64,000 nucleotides of DNA from Cricetomys ansorgei (lineage: Eukaryota; Chordata; Mammalia; Rodentia; Nesomyidae): positions 4,081,501 to 4,145,500 of the forward strand of contig JAMJFZ010001089.1 in NCBI GenBank assembly GCA_026225945.1. The letters run 5' to 3'. Below, piece by piece: positions 33,419 to 45,291 of this stretch (its first letter is position 1; the number at the start of each line of letters is the position of its first letter). The translations under genes were made by a program, and so were the position numbers. The notes under the pieces were generated by a model, which was not told the origin of the DNA, ran no database searches, and saw only the letters and a list, made by a program, of their open reading frames with translations.

Positions 33419-33530
33419 CTACTATGTGCCCAGACACCTGTGCTTGGGATAAATAAATAAATAAAAAATATAGCCCCTGGTTTCTGGGCCCTTAGATTCC
33501 ACTAAAGAGATAGACACACAAATAAACAAA
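33419..33530. repeat. Possible ancient MIR/L2 fragment
   Basis: 'ctactatgtgcccagacacc' and 'tctgggcccttagattccac' recall old mammalian repeats; an ATAA run (33450-33470) interrupts it. Confidence 0.35.
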
Positions 33531-33587
33531 TTACATATCACTTGTTAAATGCTGCCTGGAAGGCCAGCCTGAGAAAGCCAAGGGAAA

Positions 33588-33660
33588 GGTTCCTGGTAGT
33601 TCAGTGGTAGAGTACTTGCCTAGCTGATTCATGGCCCTAGCTTTTGTCAACCACCACCAC
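33588..33660 (+). mobile_element. ID element
   Basis: 'ctggtagttcagtggtagag' and 'tacttgcctagctgattcat' are the tRNA-Ala-like ID start; a CA-rich tail follows to about 33686. Confidence 0.8.
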
Positions 33661-33692
33661 CACAATAAACACACACACACACACAAAGTGTT

Positions 33693-33890
33693 GGGCCAGG
33701 CGACATGGCTCCAGTGGGTGAAGGTACTTGCCCAAGTCTGGTAACCTGAGTTCAGTCCCTGGAACCCCATATTAAGGTGAAAGAAGGGAACCAACTCCAT
33801 ACCTATACCTCCTTGGACCTCTCCACTCAAGAGCTGTTGCATGTACATGGGGCAAACACATCAAGGACACCCATAATAAAAGAAAGAAAG
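33693..33890 (+). mobile_element. B3-type SINE
   Basis: 'gggccaggcgacatggctcc', 'cctgagttcagtccctggaa' and 'gaaagaagggaaccaactcc' follow the B3 consensus; ends with an 'aataaaagaaagaaag' tail. Confidence 0.83.
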
Positions 33891-35028
33891 AAGCTAAGAA
33901 AGGAAGGAAGAATACCGAGAACAGGCAATGCCCCCAGTGTGGGACCACATGTAATTTCCAAAGGAAGAGACTCAGATGCGTCTAAAAGATCAGCGGAGTG
34001 GTGACCTTAAAACTTGCCAGCTTGACAAGCCAGAACTACGTTTCCCACAATCCCCTTTGCACTGAGGCGCCGGAAATGAGGGGGAAGTTGAGGGATAGGA
34101 GAACTTGTTAACGTAGGGTCTGGGCTAGGAAATCCACACGGGAATCATGATGCGGGCCTTATTTCATGTAGCACCCAAGAGCAGTTAAGCGCAGTTATAC
34201 TGGAAACCCGTCCTGTTGTTTTGCCTGTGCTTCTAAGTAGGACCCAAGCTGGAGCTTGCTGTCGTAGCACTTTGGACTACTCTTGCTAGCTAGAGGCATC
34301 AGCTCAGTTTGCAGCTGCCTTGGCTCCTGCTGGACATCCTCCTTCAGTGATGCAAGGTGCTAGCTTCCCCCACAACACACCAACCTGAGATATGAGTGCC
34401 CGCTTCAGGTCCCACTTCCTCCTTCTGGCTTCCAACGTGGGCAGGTGGCCTCCGCTTTGTCTGCTCTCCCCAGCTTCATGTCCGTCTTCCCTTCCAAACT
34501 GCCCAGCCTGCTGATTGCACTCATAGCTCCATATGCAAAATCATAAGCTGATTATGAATCTCCTACAATTGCGTGCCATAAACCCCCAAGGGCTAAACCA
34601 GCTAAAGACAGCTGGACAAAATAAGCCAGGAAGGGGAAATAGAGTAAGCACACTCATGAGATGGTGGGGGCTCTGTCAAGGCCTGGTATCCCTAGAAACA
34701 GAAGGAAAGGCTGGAAGAAGAAGATGAGGATGCAGAGGGAGAGAATGGTCAGGTGGTATGGAGAATTGAATGCCATGCAAAATGCTTAGCGGGTACAAGG
34801 AATGCCTAATGAAAGAAGCTTCTACTCACGTGGGAAAGAGGCCATGAAGAGCTGATGAGATCCGGTATGTTGCTGCTGTTCTCTGAATAATGCTGAACGT
34901 GATGCTTCCTTCGAACACGGTGCCCTTTAGGCGATGCTGTTTCCCATGGGCCTCAGACAAGGATTAGGAAATGCACAGTCTTGCTTTGCTTAAGACGAGG
35001 GCACATTCTAAGAAAGGCATTATTTGGC
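33891..35028. other. Single-copy stretch with promoter-like motif pair
   Basis: Besides the 34034-34075 element, no family is assigned. Parts of 34200-34560 feel like an old LTR internal region but no landmark is secure. Confidence 0.4.
34034..34075. promoter_or_regulatory. Candidate ZNF143/ETS promoter-like element
   Basis: 'aactacgtttcccacaatcc' (34034-34053) resembles the ZNF143 (Staf) site ACTACA-TTCCCA-AATGC. Seventeen bases later 'ccggaa' (34070-34075) is an ETS core. This pairing is common at TATA-less promoters. No CpG island or first exon is evident, and similar sites also occur in old LTRs. Confidence 0.35.
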
Positions 35029-35036
35029 GTGTGTAT

Positions 35037-35072
<36 letters not shown>
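35029..35072. repeat. (TG)n microsatellite
   Basis: About 20 TG units, nearly uninterrupted. Confidence 0.96.
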
Positions 35073-35073
<1 letters not shown>

Positions 35074-35586
35074 CTATGCGAGCATCCTTAGACCACTTAC
35101 ACAACTCTGCATGGGATAAGTCAGTCCCTTCTTATAGCCTCTTGATGCAGCCAAGAAACACTAACCACAGCATGCACGAGGCTGCTGTCAGCATCACGTG
35201 GCTGGTGACTTTACAGTCAATGCTTTATAAGTAGGAGTGTGAGCTAAAAGAAGGATAAAAGTAAAGCAGATAGGCACAGCAGTGATGTAGTCACTTGGGG
35301 CTGCAGTGTACCAGGCACACCTGCATGTGTTCTGCTTTAGTACACAGCACCACTACAGACGTGGGATAAAGCGTTAGATGGAAATGCTTTAGGTGCCCTA
35401 TTGCCTTCAGGGCCATCATTATATGAGCTTGTCGTTGACTAAGATGTCATTATGGGGCACGTGACTGATTGGGGCAAGCAAGCTAAGAGCAATGAGAAAA
35501 GTGCATATTGCAATGGCTTTATGTCACAAGAATGTTTCATGTATTGCTGGTTGAGTATTACCACTGTGCTGTCTCTGGACTCTAGT
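35073..35586. other. Single-copy stretch
   Basis: No recognised repeat or coding signal. Confidence 0.45.
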
Positions 35587-35810
35587 GTCTTTTTTTTTCT
35601 TTTCTTTTAATGAGACAGGGGTCTTGCAAGGTAAATGAGGCTGGCTGGTAAGTCCTGGTGTTCCTGACTTGGTCTTTTGAGTACTGAGACCATGATGCTA
35701 CCAGGCTTAACTGAGTGTATGTGTGTGTGTGTGTTGCTGGGGATCGAACCTAGGGATTTGTGCATGCTAGGCAGGTGTACTACCCTGAGGGTCACTTTCC
35801 CTAACCCTTG
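35587..35810 (-). mobile_element. B4 / ID_B1 composite SINE
   Basis: A B1-like reversed half ('ttaatgagacaggggtcttg') is followed by the reversed ID half ('gttgctggggatcgaaccta', 'gtgcatgctaggcaggtgta'). Confidence 0.82.
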
Positions 35811-36561
35811 TCTATCTCTGACAATGAAATCTTCAATATGTGATCCAAGAGATTGCCAAAAGGGACACCATGGTAGACCATCCTGTTGGTAAGGATGGGG
35901 TGAGTCATTGTTCAGGTGTAGAAGTGGCTTACATAACCTCTAACAGCTCCTCATTCATGGCACCCAGGCATGCTTTTGTACCTGCTAGTAGGCTGGAAGT
36001 CGTGGGTCCGGAAAAGAAAAAGAAAGTGGGATTTGAGGGATGCATAGCATTGAATCTGCCACTGCTGTCAGCTTGGAAGCTGTTACTTACATCTCACAGT
36101 GACAGAACACCTGTGTTCGTGCGTGGAGAGATGTGGAGAACGTTCTGTTATGCTCCCACCACTGGCAAATACAAAACATCCTGAGTTGGTGACGGATTCA
36201 GTCCATCACATCTTCTGAACCAAGAGCTCAGCACCCACACAGCCCACTCTGCAGCATCAACCATTTTCCTCTTATGAACTCAGGGCTGTGTTTGTCCCTC
36301 ATCCCTAAGGAGGAACAGAATAATATATTACCAGCCTAGGAAAAGACCCAAGTTCCAAATTCAGGTTCTGATGACTGCATATGAATTTCATGCCTTCATA
36401 AAGCTGAAAAAACTTCTCCATTTGAATCATCTGAAGGCAGTGTGTACAGTCCTCTGCTTTTACCTACGGTCCTAGACCAACCTAGTCTGCTGTTAATAAG
36501 CATGCCCGATAGGGAAGCAGGTGAGTGAGCTTACTCTCTAGGATAAACACTTGAGTACTAA
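35811..36561. other. Single-copy stretch
   Basis: No recognised repeat; a 114-codon frame (35840-36184) has no known domain. Confidence 0.45.
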
Positions 36562-36784
36562 CTGGTGTGGTTCCAGACCTGTGGGTCAAGATCCCTTTTG
36601 AATGACCCTTTCACAGGGGTCACCTAAGACCATCTGCATATCAGATGTTTACATTACAATTCATAACAGTAGCAAAATTACAGTAATGAAGTAGCAACAA
36701 AGGCAGTTTTATGGTTGGGGGGGTCACCATATCATGAGGAACTATATTAAGGAGTAGCAGCATTAGGAAGGTTGAGAACCACTG
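36562..36784 (+). mobile_element. URR1 hAT element
   Basis: 'gacctgtgggtcaagatccc', 'cataacagtagcaaaattac', 'catcatgaggaactata' and the terminal 'aaggttgagaaccactgg' define a nearly full element; its 5' terminal repeat is degraded. Confidence 0.9.
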
Positions 36785-36839
36785 GTAGGTTGATGTCAGC
36801 TAATAAAAATGCAGAGTTGTTACTTTCTGTTTGTTCATT

Positions 36840-36980
36840 AGTGTTGAGACATGATCTCTCTTTGTAGCCGCAGCTTACCCTGGAACTCATTACATAGACT
36901 CGGATGACCTTGAACTTAGAGACTCACCTGCTTCTGAGCCAGTTGCTGAGATTAAAGGCACGTGTCGCCACACAAGGCTA
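36840..36980 (-). mobile_element. B1 SINE
   Basis: 'gttgagacatgatctctctt', 'taccctggaactcattacat' and 'gctgagattaaaggcacgtg' in reverse; moderately diverged. Confidence 0.82.
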
Positions 36981-38009
36981 GAGTAATTACTTTCCGTGAT
37001 TATGCACGTAGGACACAAGGGTCCTGGTGTTCAAAGACACGGGTGCTTCCCAGTTCTGGTCTTTCTGGTTCTTCACAGTCCCACTAATGAATGGGGAAGC
37101 TGCCACATGCAAAATATCACAGGGATTACCCTGTGATCTATCCTGTGTTATAACAGTATACTTTCTTGAACTGTTATACAGAAACATAAAGATGATATAT
37201 ACTAATGAGGGTTCTGCTCGATGTCTCCATACATACATCTGTGTGTACATACACAATGTGTTAAATATGTTCCCTCAATCCTTTCCTCCTGCTAAAAACA
37301 TTTATTACTCTTTCTTTTGGAGACATACACTAGGCGGCTGTTATCTACAGACATGCAATACCACCAGGGCTTCCAGACCTCTATCTAACCGTAAACGAGT
37401 GTACATTGGTCGACTTCTCTATAGCCCTCCTCTCCCTAAAAGCTGTTTTAAGGTTTAGGGTGTGTTTCTCCATAGACAGTATTACAAACCCTGATAAGAT
37501 GTGTCCAGAGAAAACCATGAGTCTTGCATCTTTTCCAGCATAGAATGGATCAAGTAGGTGAAATCAAACCATCAGCCATCACACATGTTGTGTTATGAAG
37601 GCAAGGCAAGGGGCCAAGACTTTTGAAATAGGGACTTTTCTTTCTAATGTCTAAGAAGTGTAAACAGTAAAATTTCTTATGATGTCTCAGGGTCAACACA
37701 ATGCTTGAAACAATAAGATCACACAAAATACAGAAATGCTTTTCTTGTAGGGAATGTTGGGTGGGACATATAACATTGCAGTGGGTAATTTTCATGCCAA
37801 TCTGGCCAGAGTAAGATTTTTTTTTTTAATGAAATGTCACTCTAGATGTTGCCATGAAGGTACTTTTTTTTTTTTTTTTTTTTTTTTAGGTGAGCTAATA
37901 ATTTAAATCATTTGATTGAGTAAAATAGATGACCCTCCATAAAATCTTAAATCGCTTGACTTCCTTAAAAATCAATCAACCAGCTTATCTATCTGCATTA
38001 TTCCATTAT
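36981..38009. other. Single-copy stretch
   Basis: A 143-codon frame (37027-37458) has no recognisable domain and no splice context. T runs at 37817-37827 and 37863-37888 may be tails of lost insertions. Confidence 0.5.
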
Positions 38010-38122
38010 TTTGGACATATGATCTTACTCTAGGCCAAACTGCCCTAGAACTCACTATAGCCCAAGTGGCTTTGAACTCACAGTGGTCCTTCTGCCTCAG
38101 CCGCCTAAGTGCTGGAGTTACA
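38010..38122 (-). mobile_element. B1/PB1-like SINE
   Basis: 'ctaggccaaactgccctaga', 'ggctttgaactcacagtggt' and 'taagtgctggagttacatat' in reverse orientation. Confidence 0.75.
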
Positions 38123-38344
38123 TATTTGAGGCAGAGTTTCCTGCTCTATCTCCATCCTAATGGCTTTGTTTCTCTGGACAATCCTGACTTACAGGAATTT
38201 TCTTTTCTTTCTCTCTCTTTCTTTCTTTTTTAGCAAAGCAAACAAACAAACGAACAGATAGTATCCATTAATGTTCATCAAAGTCATTTAGAATTTCACA
38301 CCTACAAAATGTTCTTTGAAAACCAAGAATCCAGTTAGGAATCT

Positions 38345-38700
38345 GGTTAGCTTCAGCTGTCAACTTGACACAGCCCAGTTCCCTGAGGGGTCTCTTGATC
38401 AGATTGCCTGTAGGCATGTCTTTGCGGGCATTTTCTTGATTGCTGACTGATGTAAGAGGGCCCAGCTCACTGTGGGCAGGACCAGGCAGGGAGACCTGGT
38501 CTACGTAAGAAAGCTAAAGAGTAGAAGCTAGGAAGTAAGGCAGTAAGCAGCCTTCTCCCATGGTTCCTGCCTCTGCTTCTGCTGGAGTTACTGCCCTGAC
38601 TTCCTGCAGTGATGGACTTGTTACCTGGAAGTATGAACTACCATAAACCTTTTCCTCCCCTAAGTTGCAAACCCAAATACCTATCCATATAACTTAGACC
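38345..38700 (+). mobile_element. ORR1-type MaLR solo LTR
   Basis: 'cttcagctgtcaacttgaca', 'gtaggcatgtctttgcgggc', 'gattgctgactgatgtaaga' and 'cctggaagtatgaactacca' follow the ORR1 LTR from 5' to 3'; the last 30-40 bp are degraded. Confidence 0.88.
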
Positions 38701-39711
38701 ATCTTCATCTTCTGGCTTCCCTGTCTCCTATAATCCTTTGTGATCTCTCCTCACTTCTGCTTTCTTTGCTTGATGGCAGAGCAGCCAAAACCCTCTTAGA
38801 CTCAGACATATAAATCCAGGACCGTTGGCTCTCCATTCCACGGGTAGGGCTATTCTTGTTCTGAACTCTCATTCCATGCCTGATAAAGAATTAAATCCAC
38901 GTTAAATGTATATTAGATACAGTCCCAGAAACAAAAGGAATCGGCGCTAACCGGTATTAAATAGCACTTGGGCACCAGCCAATGGAAGAAATGAAAACGT
39001 AAAATATGATGGAGTCTGTCTCCAACCCGCCCCTCTCGGCTCAGGCTTGGCTGCAGTTCTGATGCTCGGGGTGATACACGCACGGCAAGGAAGATGACTG
39101 AGCGCTTGAGCTAGTCGGCTGCACAAAGAAGAGAGTGTCAGCTTTATGGAGGTGATTTGTACTCTGTGAGGATTACTTCCTAAGAACATGTACAGAAGAA
39201 CCTCGGTCTGTACTGAGAAGGGGGAGGGCTGCCTACATAACAGCCTCATGCTGTCAGAACGAACCTATGACTCGAAGATGTTCCGAGGAAGCAGAAAGAA
39301 GAGTCACCGAGGAATGGCACGGAGGGTGATGTGCAACCTAGGAGACATCTTGAGAGGCACCTTGCGTTTTCCCTTATTATGCTAGCAGACAGTTCATTTG
39401 AAAAGATTAAAAAGGAAGGGTGGGGCGGGGGAGAAATGGAAGGTTAAGAGCTGAAACCATTCCCCCCCCCGTGCTGTGCTCCCCCCACCTTTTTTTTTTT
39501 TTTTGCCTTCTTTAGAAACTGGGGGAGGAGTATATATCTTCTAGATTGAAATCCCTGTCATAAACCTCATAATCTTAGCAATGGGAGTGCCATCACTCTT
39601 CCACATGAAAGGGAAAACTACAGCACAAGCAGCTGTTGGTGGTGGTGGTAGAGAAGTTAAAAGCGAAAGCCAACGGAAGATAGGTAGTGATTTAAAGCTA
39701 AGCCTTCTGCT
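38701..39711. other. Single-copy stretch with CpG-richer core
   Basis: 38940-39390 holds more CpG than its surroundings ('atcggcgctaaccggt', 'gcggctcg'-like clusters near 39030-39120, 'gaacgaacctatgactcgaa'). A 65-codon frame at 39188-39385 is rich in Arg/Ser without a known domain. C runs and T runs lie at 39462-39505. Confidence 0.45.
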
Positions 39712-39830
39712 GGGCCTGACGGTGTGTTTCTGTAATCCTACTAGTCAGTGTGCCATCATGAGTTTAAAGCCAGTCTGGTCTCTATAGTGAGTTTCATCCC
39801 AGCCAGAAAGAAAGAAACAAAAGCCAAAAG
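39712..39830 (+). mobile_element. Diverged B1 SINE
   Basis: 'gggcctgacggtgtgtttct', 'gtttaaagccagtctggtct' and 'gagtttcatcccagccagaa' resemble a decayed B1 ending in an A-rich tail. Confidence 0.65.
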
Positions 39831-39847
39831 GAACACAAAGCTCAAGA

Positions 39848-39950
39848 AGGCAGGCGGGGGAGGGATCCCTACGAGTTCCAGGCCGGCCTAGTCTACATGG
39901 TGAATTCCACGCCAGCCAGGGCTATACATAGTAAAGACCTGTCTTTTAAA
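39848..39950 (+). mobile_element. 5'-truncated B1 SINE
   Basis: 'ccctacgagttccaggccgg', 'cctagtctacatggtgaatt' and 'ccagccagggctatacatag' match the B1 3' half. Confidence 0.82.
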
Positions 39951-40062
39951 AAAATGAAACAAAATATAAGAAGAGATACTAAAATGGAAAAAAAAACCAA
40001 AAACCTAAGACTTTTACATCAGTAGGGACAGAGGAGGACAGAAGAGAAATGAAATTTCAAGC

Positions 40063-40178
40063 TAGGTGTGGTGGGGAGACATCTGTAATCTATCACTAAG
40101 GAGACTAAGGCAGGAGTATCTGGAGTTCTAGACCACCCTGGACTATGACGTAGCCAGACCTTGTCTCCCAAAACAACA
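40063..40178 (+). mobile_element. B1/PB1-like SINE
   Basis: 'gctaggtgtggtggggagac', 'gagactaaggcaggagtatc' and 'gtagccagaccttgtctccc' follow B1 order; an AT-rich region follows. Confidence 0.8.
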
Positions 40179-40184
40179 ATAAAT

Positions 40185-40276
40185 TAAATTATATATTTAT
40201 ATACATATAATAAATATATAATATATAAATTATATACAATACACAATCTATATTATATATGCCATATATATATATG

Positions 40277-40313
<37 letters not shown>
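40185..40313. repeat. AT-rich tract and (AC)n microsatellite
   Basis: TATA-type low complexity to about 40283, then about 14 AC units to 40313; likely an expanded SINE tail. Confidence 0.9.
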
Positions 40314-40315
<2 letters not shown>

Positions 40316-41319
40316 GGATGCACTTAGCAGAAAGCACTGAGAGGTATTACATCAGGAAGAGGATGCACTGACTGGGCCTGAGCAGACTTACTATGTGGGA
40401 ACTTTATGAATTATTTCCTGCTTTCCGAGGACAACGACAACTTTGGATTCATATGCATGCCATGCAGGGGCTCTGTTAGGGGTTCTGGGCAGTCTCTACC
40501 TGTGAACATTGAGCACAGTGCCTGGGATCTTCTCACTCACAGTATTCTGTAAGAAGCCTGACCATTTCCTCAGCAGATGTCCTAAAATCAACATTTTAAT
40601 ATTAGGCCTGAATATTGCACAATATGAGGCTGTTCTCACTTTCAGTTGTTGTTTTTGTTTCTAATTTTTCATCTTTGGGCAAGTCAATCATTTGTGCAGG
40701 CTTCCATTCGCATGATGAAGAGAGTCAAGGAGGTTGTTCCCTGTGATTCTGTGAGGCTCAAAGCATGTAAACACTACCTTAAAGTTAAGCCCAGCTCCAT
40801 CAAAACTATTCAAGGAAACATTTATGGACTGCCTAGGTGTGCAAGAGCAACCGTGGTTGCCTGATGTATGTAGCAAATGAAGGTTTTTGTTGCCCGCTCA
40901 GGAGTTCTGGAAGGCAAGCAGGAAGTAAGCATCAGAAGGCTGAGAACGCGCTGAGGGAAGAGGCTTTCTATCCCCATCAGGATGGTGGTGTTCCTAGACC
41001 TGGTAGGGTCTGTACCCTAAAAGAATGAAGGGTAACAGAGCCCCAGAGCATGGGATGCACACATTGCCAGAGCCAAAGAGAGCTCCATTGGGGAAGGAGA
41101 CTCCAGGAGCCTTTGGGAAGGGAGCAGCATCCCTCCTGAGGAATACTGAGGTTTCGATTCAGTTTGTCCTCTAAAGGTTCATGCGGTCGAAGCTGGGCAT
41201 GGCAGTGTCGATGTGCCAGAACGCCCAAGAGGTGCAGCTGGAGAGTGGAAACAAGGACCACGGTGGCTCTGCTCTCAGGAAAGAACTGATGTCTGTTCCT
41301 TGGGACTGGGCTAGGTTTT
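40314..41319. other. Single-copy stretch
   Basis: No recognised repeat or coding signal; frames up to 94 codons lack domains. Confidence 0.45.
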
Positions 41320-41555
41320 GAGGAACTGGGTTGGTGTAACAGCAGATATGCTTCAAGCCTGGGTCCTCCACTGGGACATGCTCATGCTACCTTTTACTTT
41401 GTTGCAATGTAGAATGACCAACCCCTACCCCTTCCAGACGTTGTAGCCCTATTTTGGCTCTGGAATTGTGAGACAAAATACACCTCTTTTGTGTACAAAG
41501 TAGCTAGTCTGAGCTAGTTCATCACGACAGTTCAGCAGTGCGGAGTAAGACGAAA
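41320..41555 (+). mobile_element. Diverged MaLR LTR 3' half
   Basis: 'tctggaattgtgagacaaaa' then 'cacctcttttgtgtacaaag' and 'ttcagcagtgcggagtaaga' follow the MaLR 3' end; the 5' part is unclear. Confidence 0.55.
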
Positions 41556-43728
41556 GGGGTTTCAGAGTATGTGTAGGAGAGGGAATATGGGTCGGAACGG
41601 GTGAATGTAGGCGGCTTGCAGAGCCCGGGGACCGTACTGAACTGACTAAACATTTCTGAGGAAGGGCACTAGAGGATATTACATAATAGATCAGTCAGAA
41701 AATAGACAGGGAGAGAGGACGAGGGGCACACCCGCTGAGTAAGACAGGCTTCAGGAGCAGCAGGGATAGGGCAGCTTCCTAACTCGTGACCTGGTTCAGC
41801 CAGTGGGTCAAGCTATAAAAATGGCAAACAGTAAATGAATGCGGTAGAGGGATGTCGCTGTCGCTGGTATTGACTACGTGCCTCTGAAGGTGTCTGCTTG
41901 TTTTGCTAGGGTATCTCACGGGAATAGTTTTGTTTTCCAAGCCTGTCACTGACGCAGCCTGTGGTGGGGAAAGTTTGGCTTTCCTCTCGTCCACCTCTTA
42001 ATGCCGTTTTTTTTTTTTTTTTGGCTGTCTAGTGGCAGCTTGGTACATGTCTGGGTGCAATAGCCCTGAAGGGTGTGGTTCTCAATGGTCCTTTCTTTAC
42101 TTCCTACTAGGACACAAGGCAGAGAGAGGGTGGACATGAGAAAGCCAGGATGTCTTCTGGCTGCCATTGTTGATTTTTTTTCCTTTTCTTTTTGCAAATG
42201 GGACATTATATACATTCTCCGCTAACACCACTGATTACCTGATCATCATTATTAGACCAGGAGAGTTTTCTTTACTTCTTTGTAAAGTACCTCCCTCTTT
42301 TTGTTTGTTTGTTTCTTTTTTAGCAACCTCTAGCATTTTGCATGCCTTCTTTACCTCATAGCTTCAATGTTTGTGCAGCAGGGCAAGAGCCCTGGATGGA
42401 GGACTCGAGGGACCTGCATGGTAACACAGTGGCTATTTCAGGGATAGACCCTAGGAGATTAAGGGAGGTCGGTACCTACTGTTAACTCTTGTTCACATTT
42501 GAGCTCAGGGCAGCCGCCAGCTCCATCTGGTTAGCAGATCCGATGCCTTCTGTCTTTCTGTTTTAGTCTTCAGGCAGTTGACCCCATTTTGCTGCTTTCT
42601 TCACACTCTTCTGTCTTTGGTAAGGATCCCACACTTCCATTTTAATTGTTCCCGCCTCTCCATTTGGTACTTTAATTTCTATGACCCTCCCTTTTGCAGA
42701 TTAAGTAACACGCCGTTCACACTTCAGTTCTAGGCCTTGGGATGTTTCAACACACGTGTGAGAGCAAATGCCCATGTAAGTCTGACTTTAAAAGTTAATT
42801 CAACTTCCTTTGTGTTTGCCGTTTTAATAAGATTTGGAGGGTTTTTTTGTTTTGTTTTGTTTTGTTTTGTGTTTTTGTTTCTTCTCTCTTGGAATTTCCC
42901 ACCGGTGGCATGTCACTTTAGAAACACAGTATTCAGTGCACAGTAGAAGTGTGTGCAATCGATCTCCTTACCCCTAGAGCTGACTTCTTATATTTTCAGC
43001 AGGCTTGAGTGTGAAGCTGGAGCAGCAGGCAGGAAAGCTCGGTTTCTGGAAGTTACGCTCTCCTTGATAGTTGCTCTAGAAGGGAAACATTTGAAGTTTT
43101 CAGCAACGTGAACATAGAACTTTATACAGGGGGACACACATCACATCGTACGTCACACACCATCAAGGAAAAACAAACACCTCTCCAAACTAGGGTATTT
43201 GCTACCAGTTGCCAAACTGCACATTTTCGACTATAAAATGTTTGTGGAAAGAGCTGTGAAATCACCGCAAGCACACTGTAGCCTTTAAGCCTGAAAAACA
43301 ATGGAAGATTCTGGTCAGAGGAAGTACTGTCAGGCAGGAGGTGAGGGAGAGACAGACAGAGCACTGAGGGCCTGTCCCTTGCTGGTGTAAAGACTGGCTC
43401 AGTGGAGATGTTGCTGGCACTCATTGTGTGGGTCAGGTGTCTAGGCCTATTCAAAGCATTGAAAGAGCACACACGGATCATAAAGCAGTGAGGAGATTTT
43501 ATTTATAAGAAAAGTGATATTGCTGGTCAGATTCACTGCTGACAAGAGCTACAGACCCCTTGAGTTCAGGTGTCCAAGGGCCCCAGGTTACTGTATACGG
43601 CCTTCCTTTTTGAGATCTAGGAGGAAGAGGAATTTGGTAATTAATGGTGTGGTGTGGATTGTTTTTTGTTTTGATTGACAGGCTTGGATTATGTAAGCTT
43701 TTCTCTACTGCACATGTCCTTTCCCATA
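41556..43728. other. Long single-copy stretch
   Basis: T run at 42007-42022 and a (TTTTG)n run at 42841-42877. No interspersed repeat, exon or RNA gene recognised. A 119-codon antisense frame (43122-43481) has no known domain. Confidence 0.5.
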
Positions 43729-43754
43729 ATGCATCTGATTTTAATCAGATGCAT
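43729..43754. repeat. Near-perfect 26-bp palindrome
   Basis: Arms 'atgcatctgatt' (43729-43740) and 'aatcagatgcat' (43743-43754) separated by 'tt'. Outer 'cataat' and 'attatg' pairs extend the symmetry with gaps. Confidence 0.88.
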
Positions 43755-44258
43755 GCCTAATTATGATATTCATAAGATGGTATACAGGGATTTCCCCCTG
43801 AAAGTTCACTTAGAGGACACAGTTTGCTCTATTGCTTATGCATTTAAAACCAGTCTAGGCCAAATTGTTCCCCTTGTTTCTATGTCTGAACATGTTCTGG
43901 AATACATTTGTATAAAAACTGACGGTGGTAAGGGGAGGAGGAACTTATTCCATTGCTCAGAGTGTGCTACATGGGCAGCTTGGTGCAGGTGGGGTGTCCT
44001 TGCTTGCTAAGTTCATTGGCAGGAGACGGGTAATATATATATAGCCCAGACCAAGTGAGTCCCAGATCGCTAAGTGATTCTATAAGCTTACCTGTCTCAG
44101 AAGCAAGTTAACAATATGGGGTTTTATTGGAGAGAGATGTTGGCTATTTGGTTCCCAGGAGGAATTGTATGGTTCTGGTATAACCATGAGCACGGGAGAA
44201 TGAGTTGTGACTGAGGTGGAAGTTTGTTGAACTGGCTTGGGGCCAGTGAGAAGGGCAA
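43755..44258. other. Single-copy stretch
   Basis: No family recognised. A 111-codon open frame starting at 43675 spans the palindrome but has no known domain. Confidence 0.45.
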
Positions 44259-44437
44259 TGTCTTAGTCACTAACATATTGCTGGGAAGAGATACCTTGAC
44301 CAAGGCAGCTCTTATAAAGGAAAGCACTTAACTGGGGGCTTGCTTACAGTTTCAGAGGCCATTTTCATCATGGCAGGGAGCATGGCGGCACTCATGGCAC
44401 TAAAGCAGTAGCTGAGAGCTACATCCTGGTCCATAGG

Positions 44438-44494
<57 letters not shown>

Positions 44495-44663
44495 TAGACC
44501 TCAAAGCCCACCCCCAGTGGCACACTTCCTCAAACAACAAGGCCACAGCTACTCCAACAAGGCCACACCTCCTAATCCTTCTAATCCTTTCAAATAGTGT
44601 TACTCCCTGGTGACTAAGCATTCAAATATGTGAACCTCTGGGGCCATTCTTTATTCAAACCAC
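44259..44663 (-). mobile_element. MaLR LTR (MT-type) with GA expansion
   Basis: Starts 'tgtcttagtcactaacatat', continues 'ctgagagctacatcctggtc', then a (GA)n run (44440-44491), then 'gccacacctcctaatccttc' and 'tattcaaaccacc'. The GA run is the expanded TC tract normal for this LTR. Confidence 0.88.
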
Positions 44664-44809
44664 CCCCAGACAGGCTTTTAGGTAGTCTACCTGGAAATTG
44701 CCAGTGACATAAAGCAGGCTTGCAACTCAGAATAGAGACCAAAGCTGAGCCAAAGAAACATTGTGTCTCTTCTCATTGGCTTCTGTAACAAAAGCTCATT
44801 GTTTCATCA

Positions 44810-45172
44810 TTGTGGTTTGAATGAGCCTCCTCCAAGTGCCTTGGAAAGGAATTCTTCTCTTAGCATGTACATGGCTTTTGGAAGTAGCAGCTTTGGGAGG
44901 TGATTATGATCAGATGAGGTCATTAGGGTGGAGGCTGATGGTGACATTGGTGGCTTTCTGAGAAAAGGAAGACTTGAAGCTTATATGTTGTTGCACTCTC
45001 TGGACATGGGATGCATACAATGAGTCCTTCTGCTAAGGAGGCCCTTAGCAGAAGCTGGTACTTTGATATTAGACTTCTCATCCTTCTAGGATATGAGCTG
45101 CAGAAACTTGTATGGTTTGTGAAGTAGCCAGTCTGTGGTATTCTGTTACAGCCACACAAAGCTGACTATGAC
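44810..45172 (+). mobile_element. MaLR LTR (MST/MLT1-like)
   Basis: 'ttgtggtttgaatgagcctc', 'gaggtcattagggtggaggc', 'ggatatgagctgcagaaact' and 'cagtctgtggtattctgtta' in order; ends 'agctgactatgaca'. Confidence 0.8.
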
Positions 45173-45291
45173 AATAATCCATTTAACACTCATTAAAAAA
45201 ATCAGTGTGCTTTAACTGTCAATCGTATAGCAGATGCTGTGAGTTGCTATTGTTACAAAAACAAGGTAGCCATGTTTTCAGCAAAGGAAGC

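Noticed and set aside
33588..33660. Possible tRNA gene
   Set aside because: A- and B-box similarity comes from an ID SINE; it does not fold as a full cloverleaf and ends in an A/CA-rich tail.
37027..37458. 143-codon frame
   Set aside because: No domain recognised and antisense frames overlap; treated as chance.
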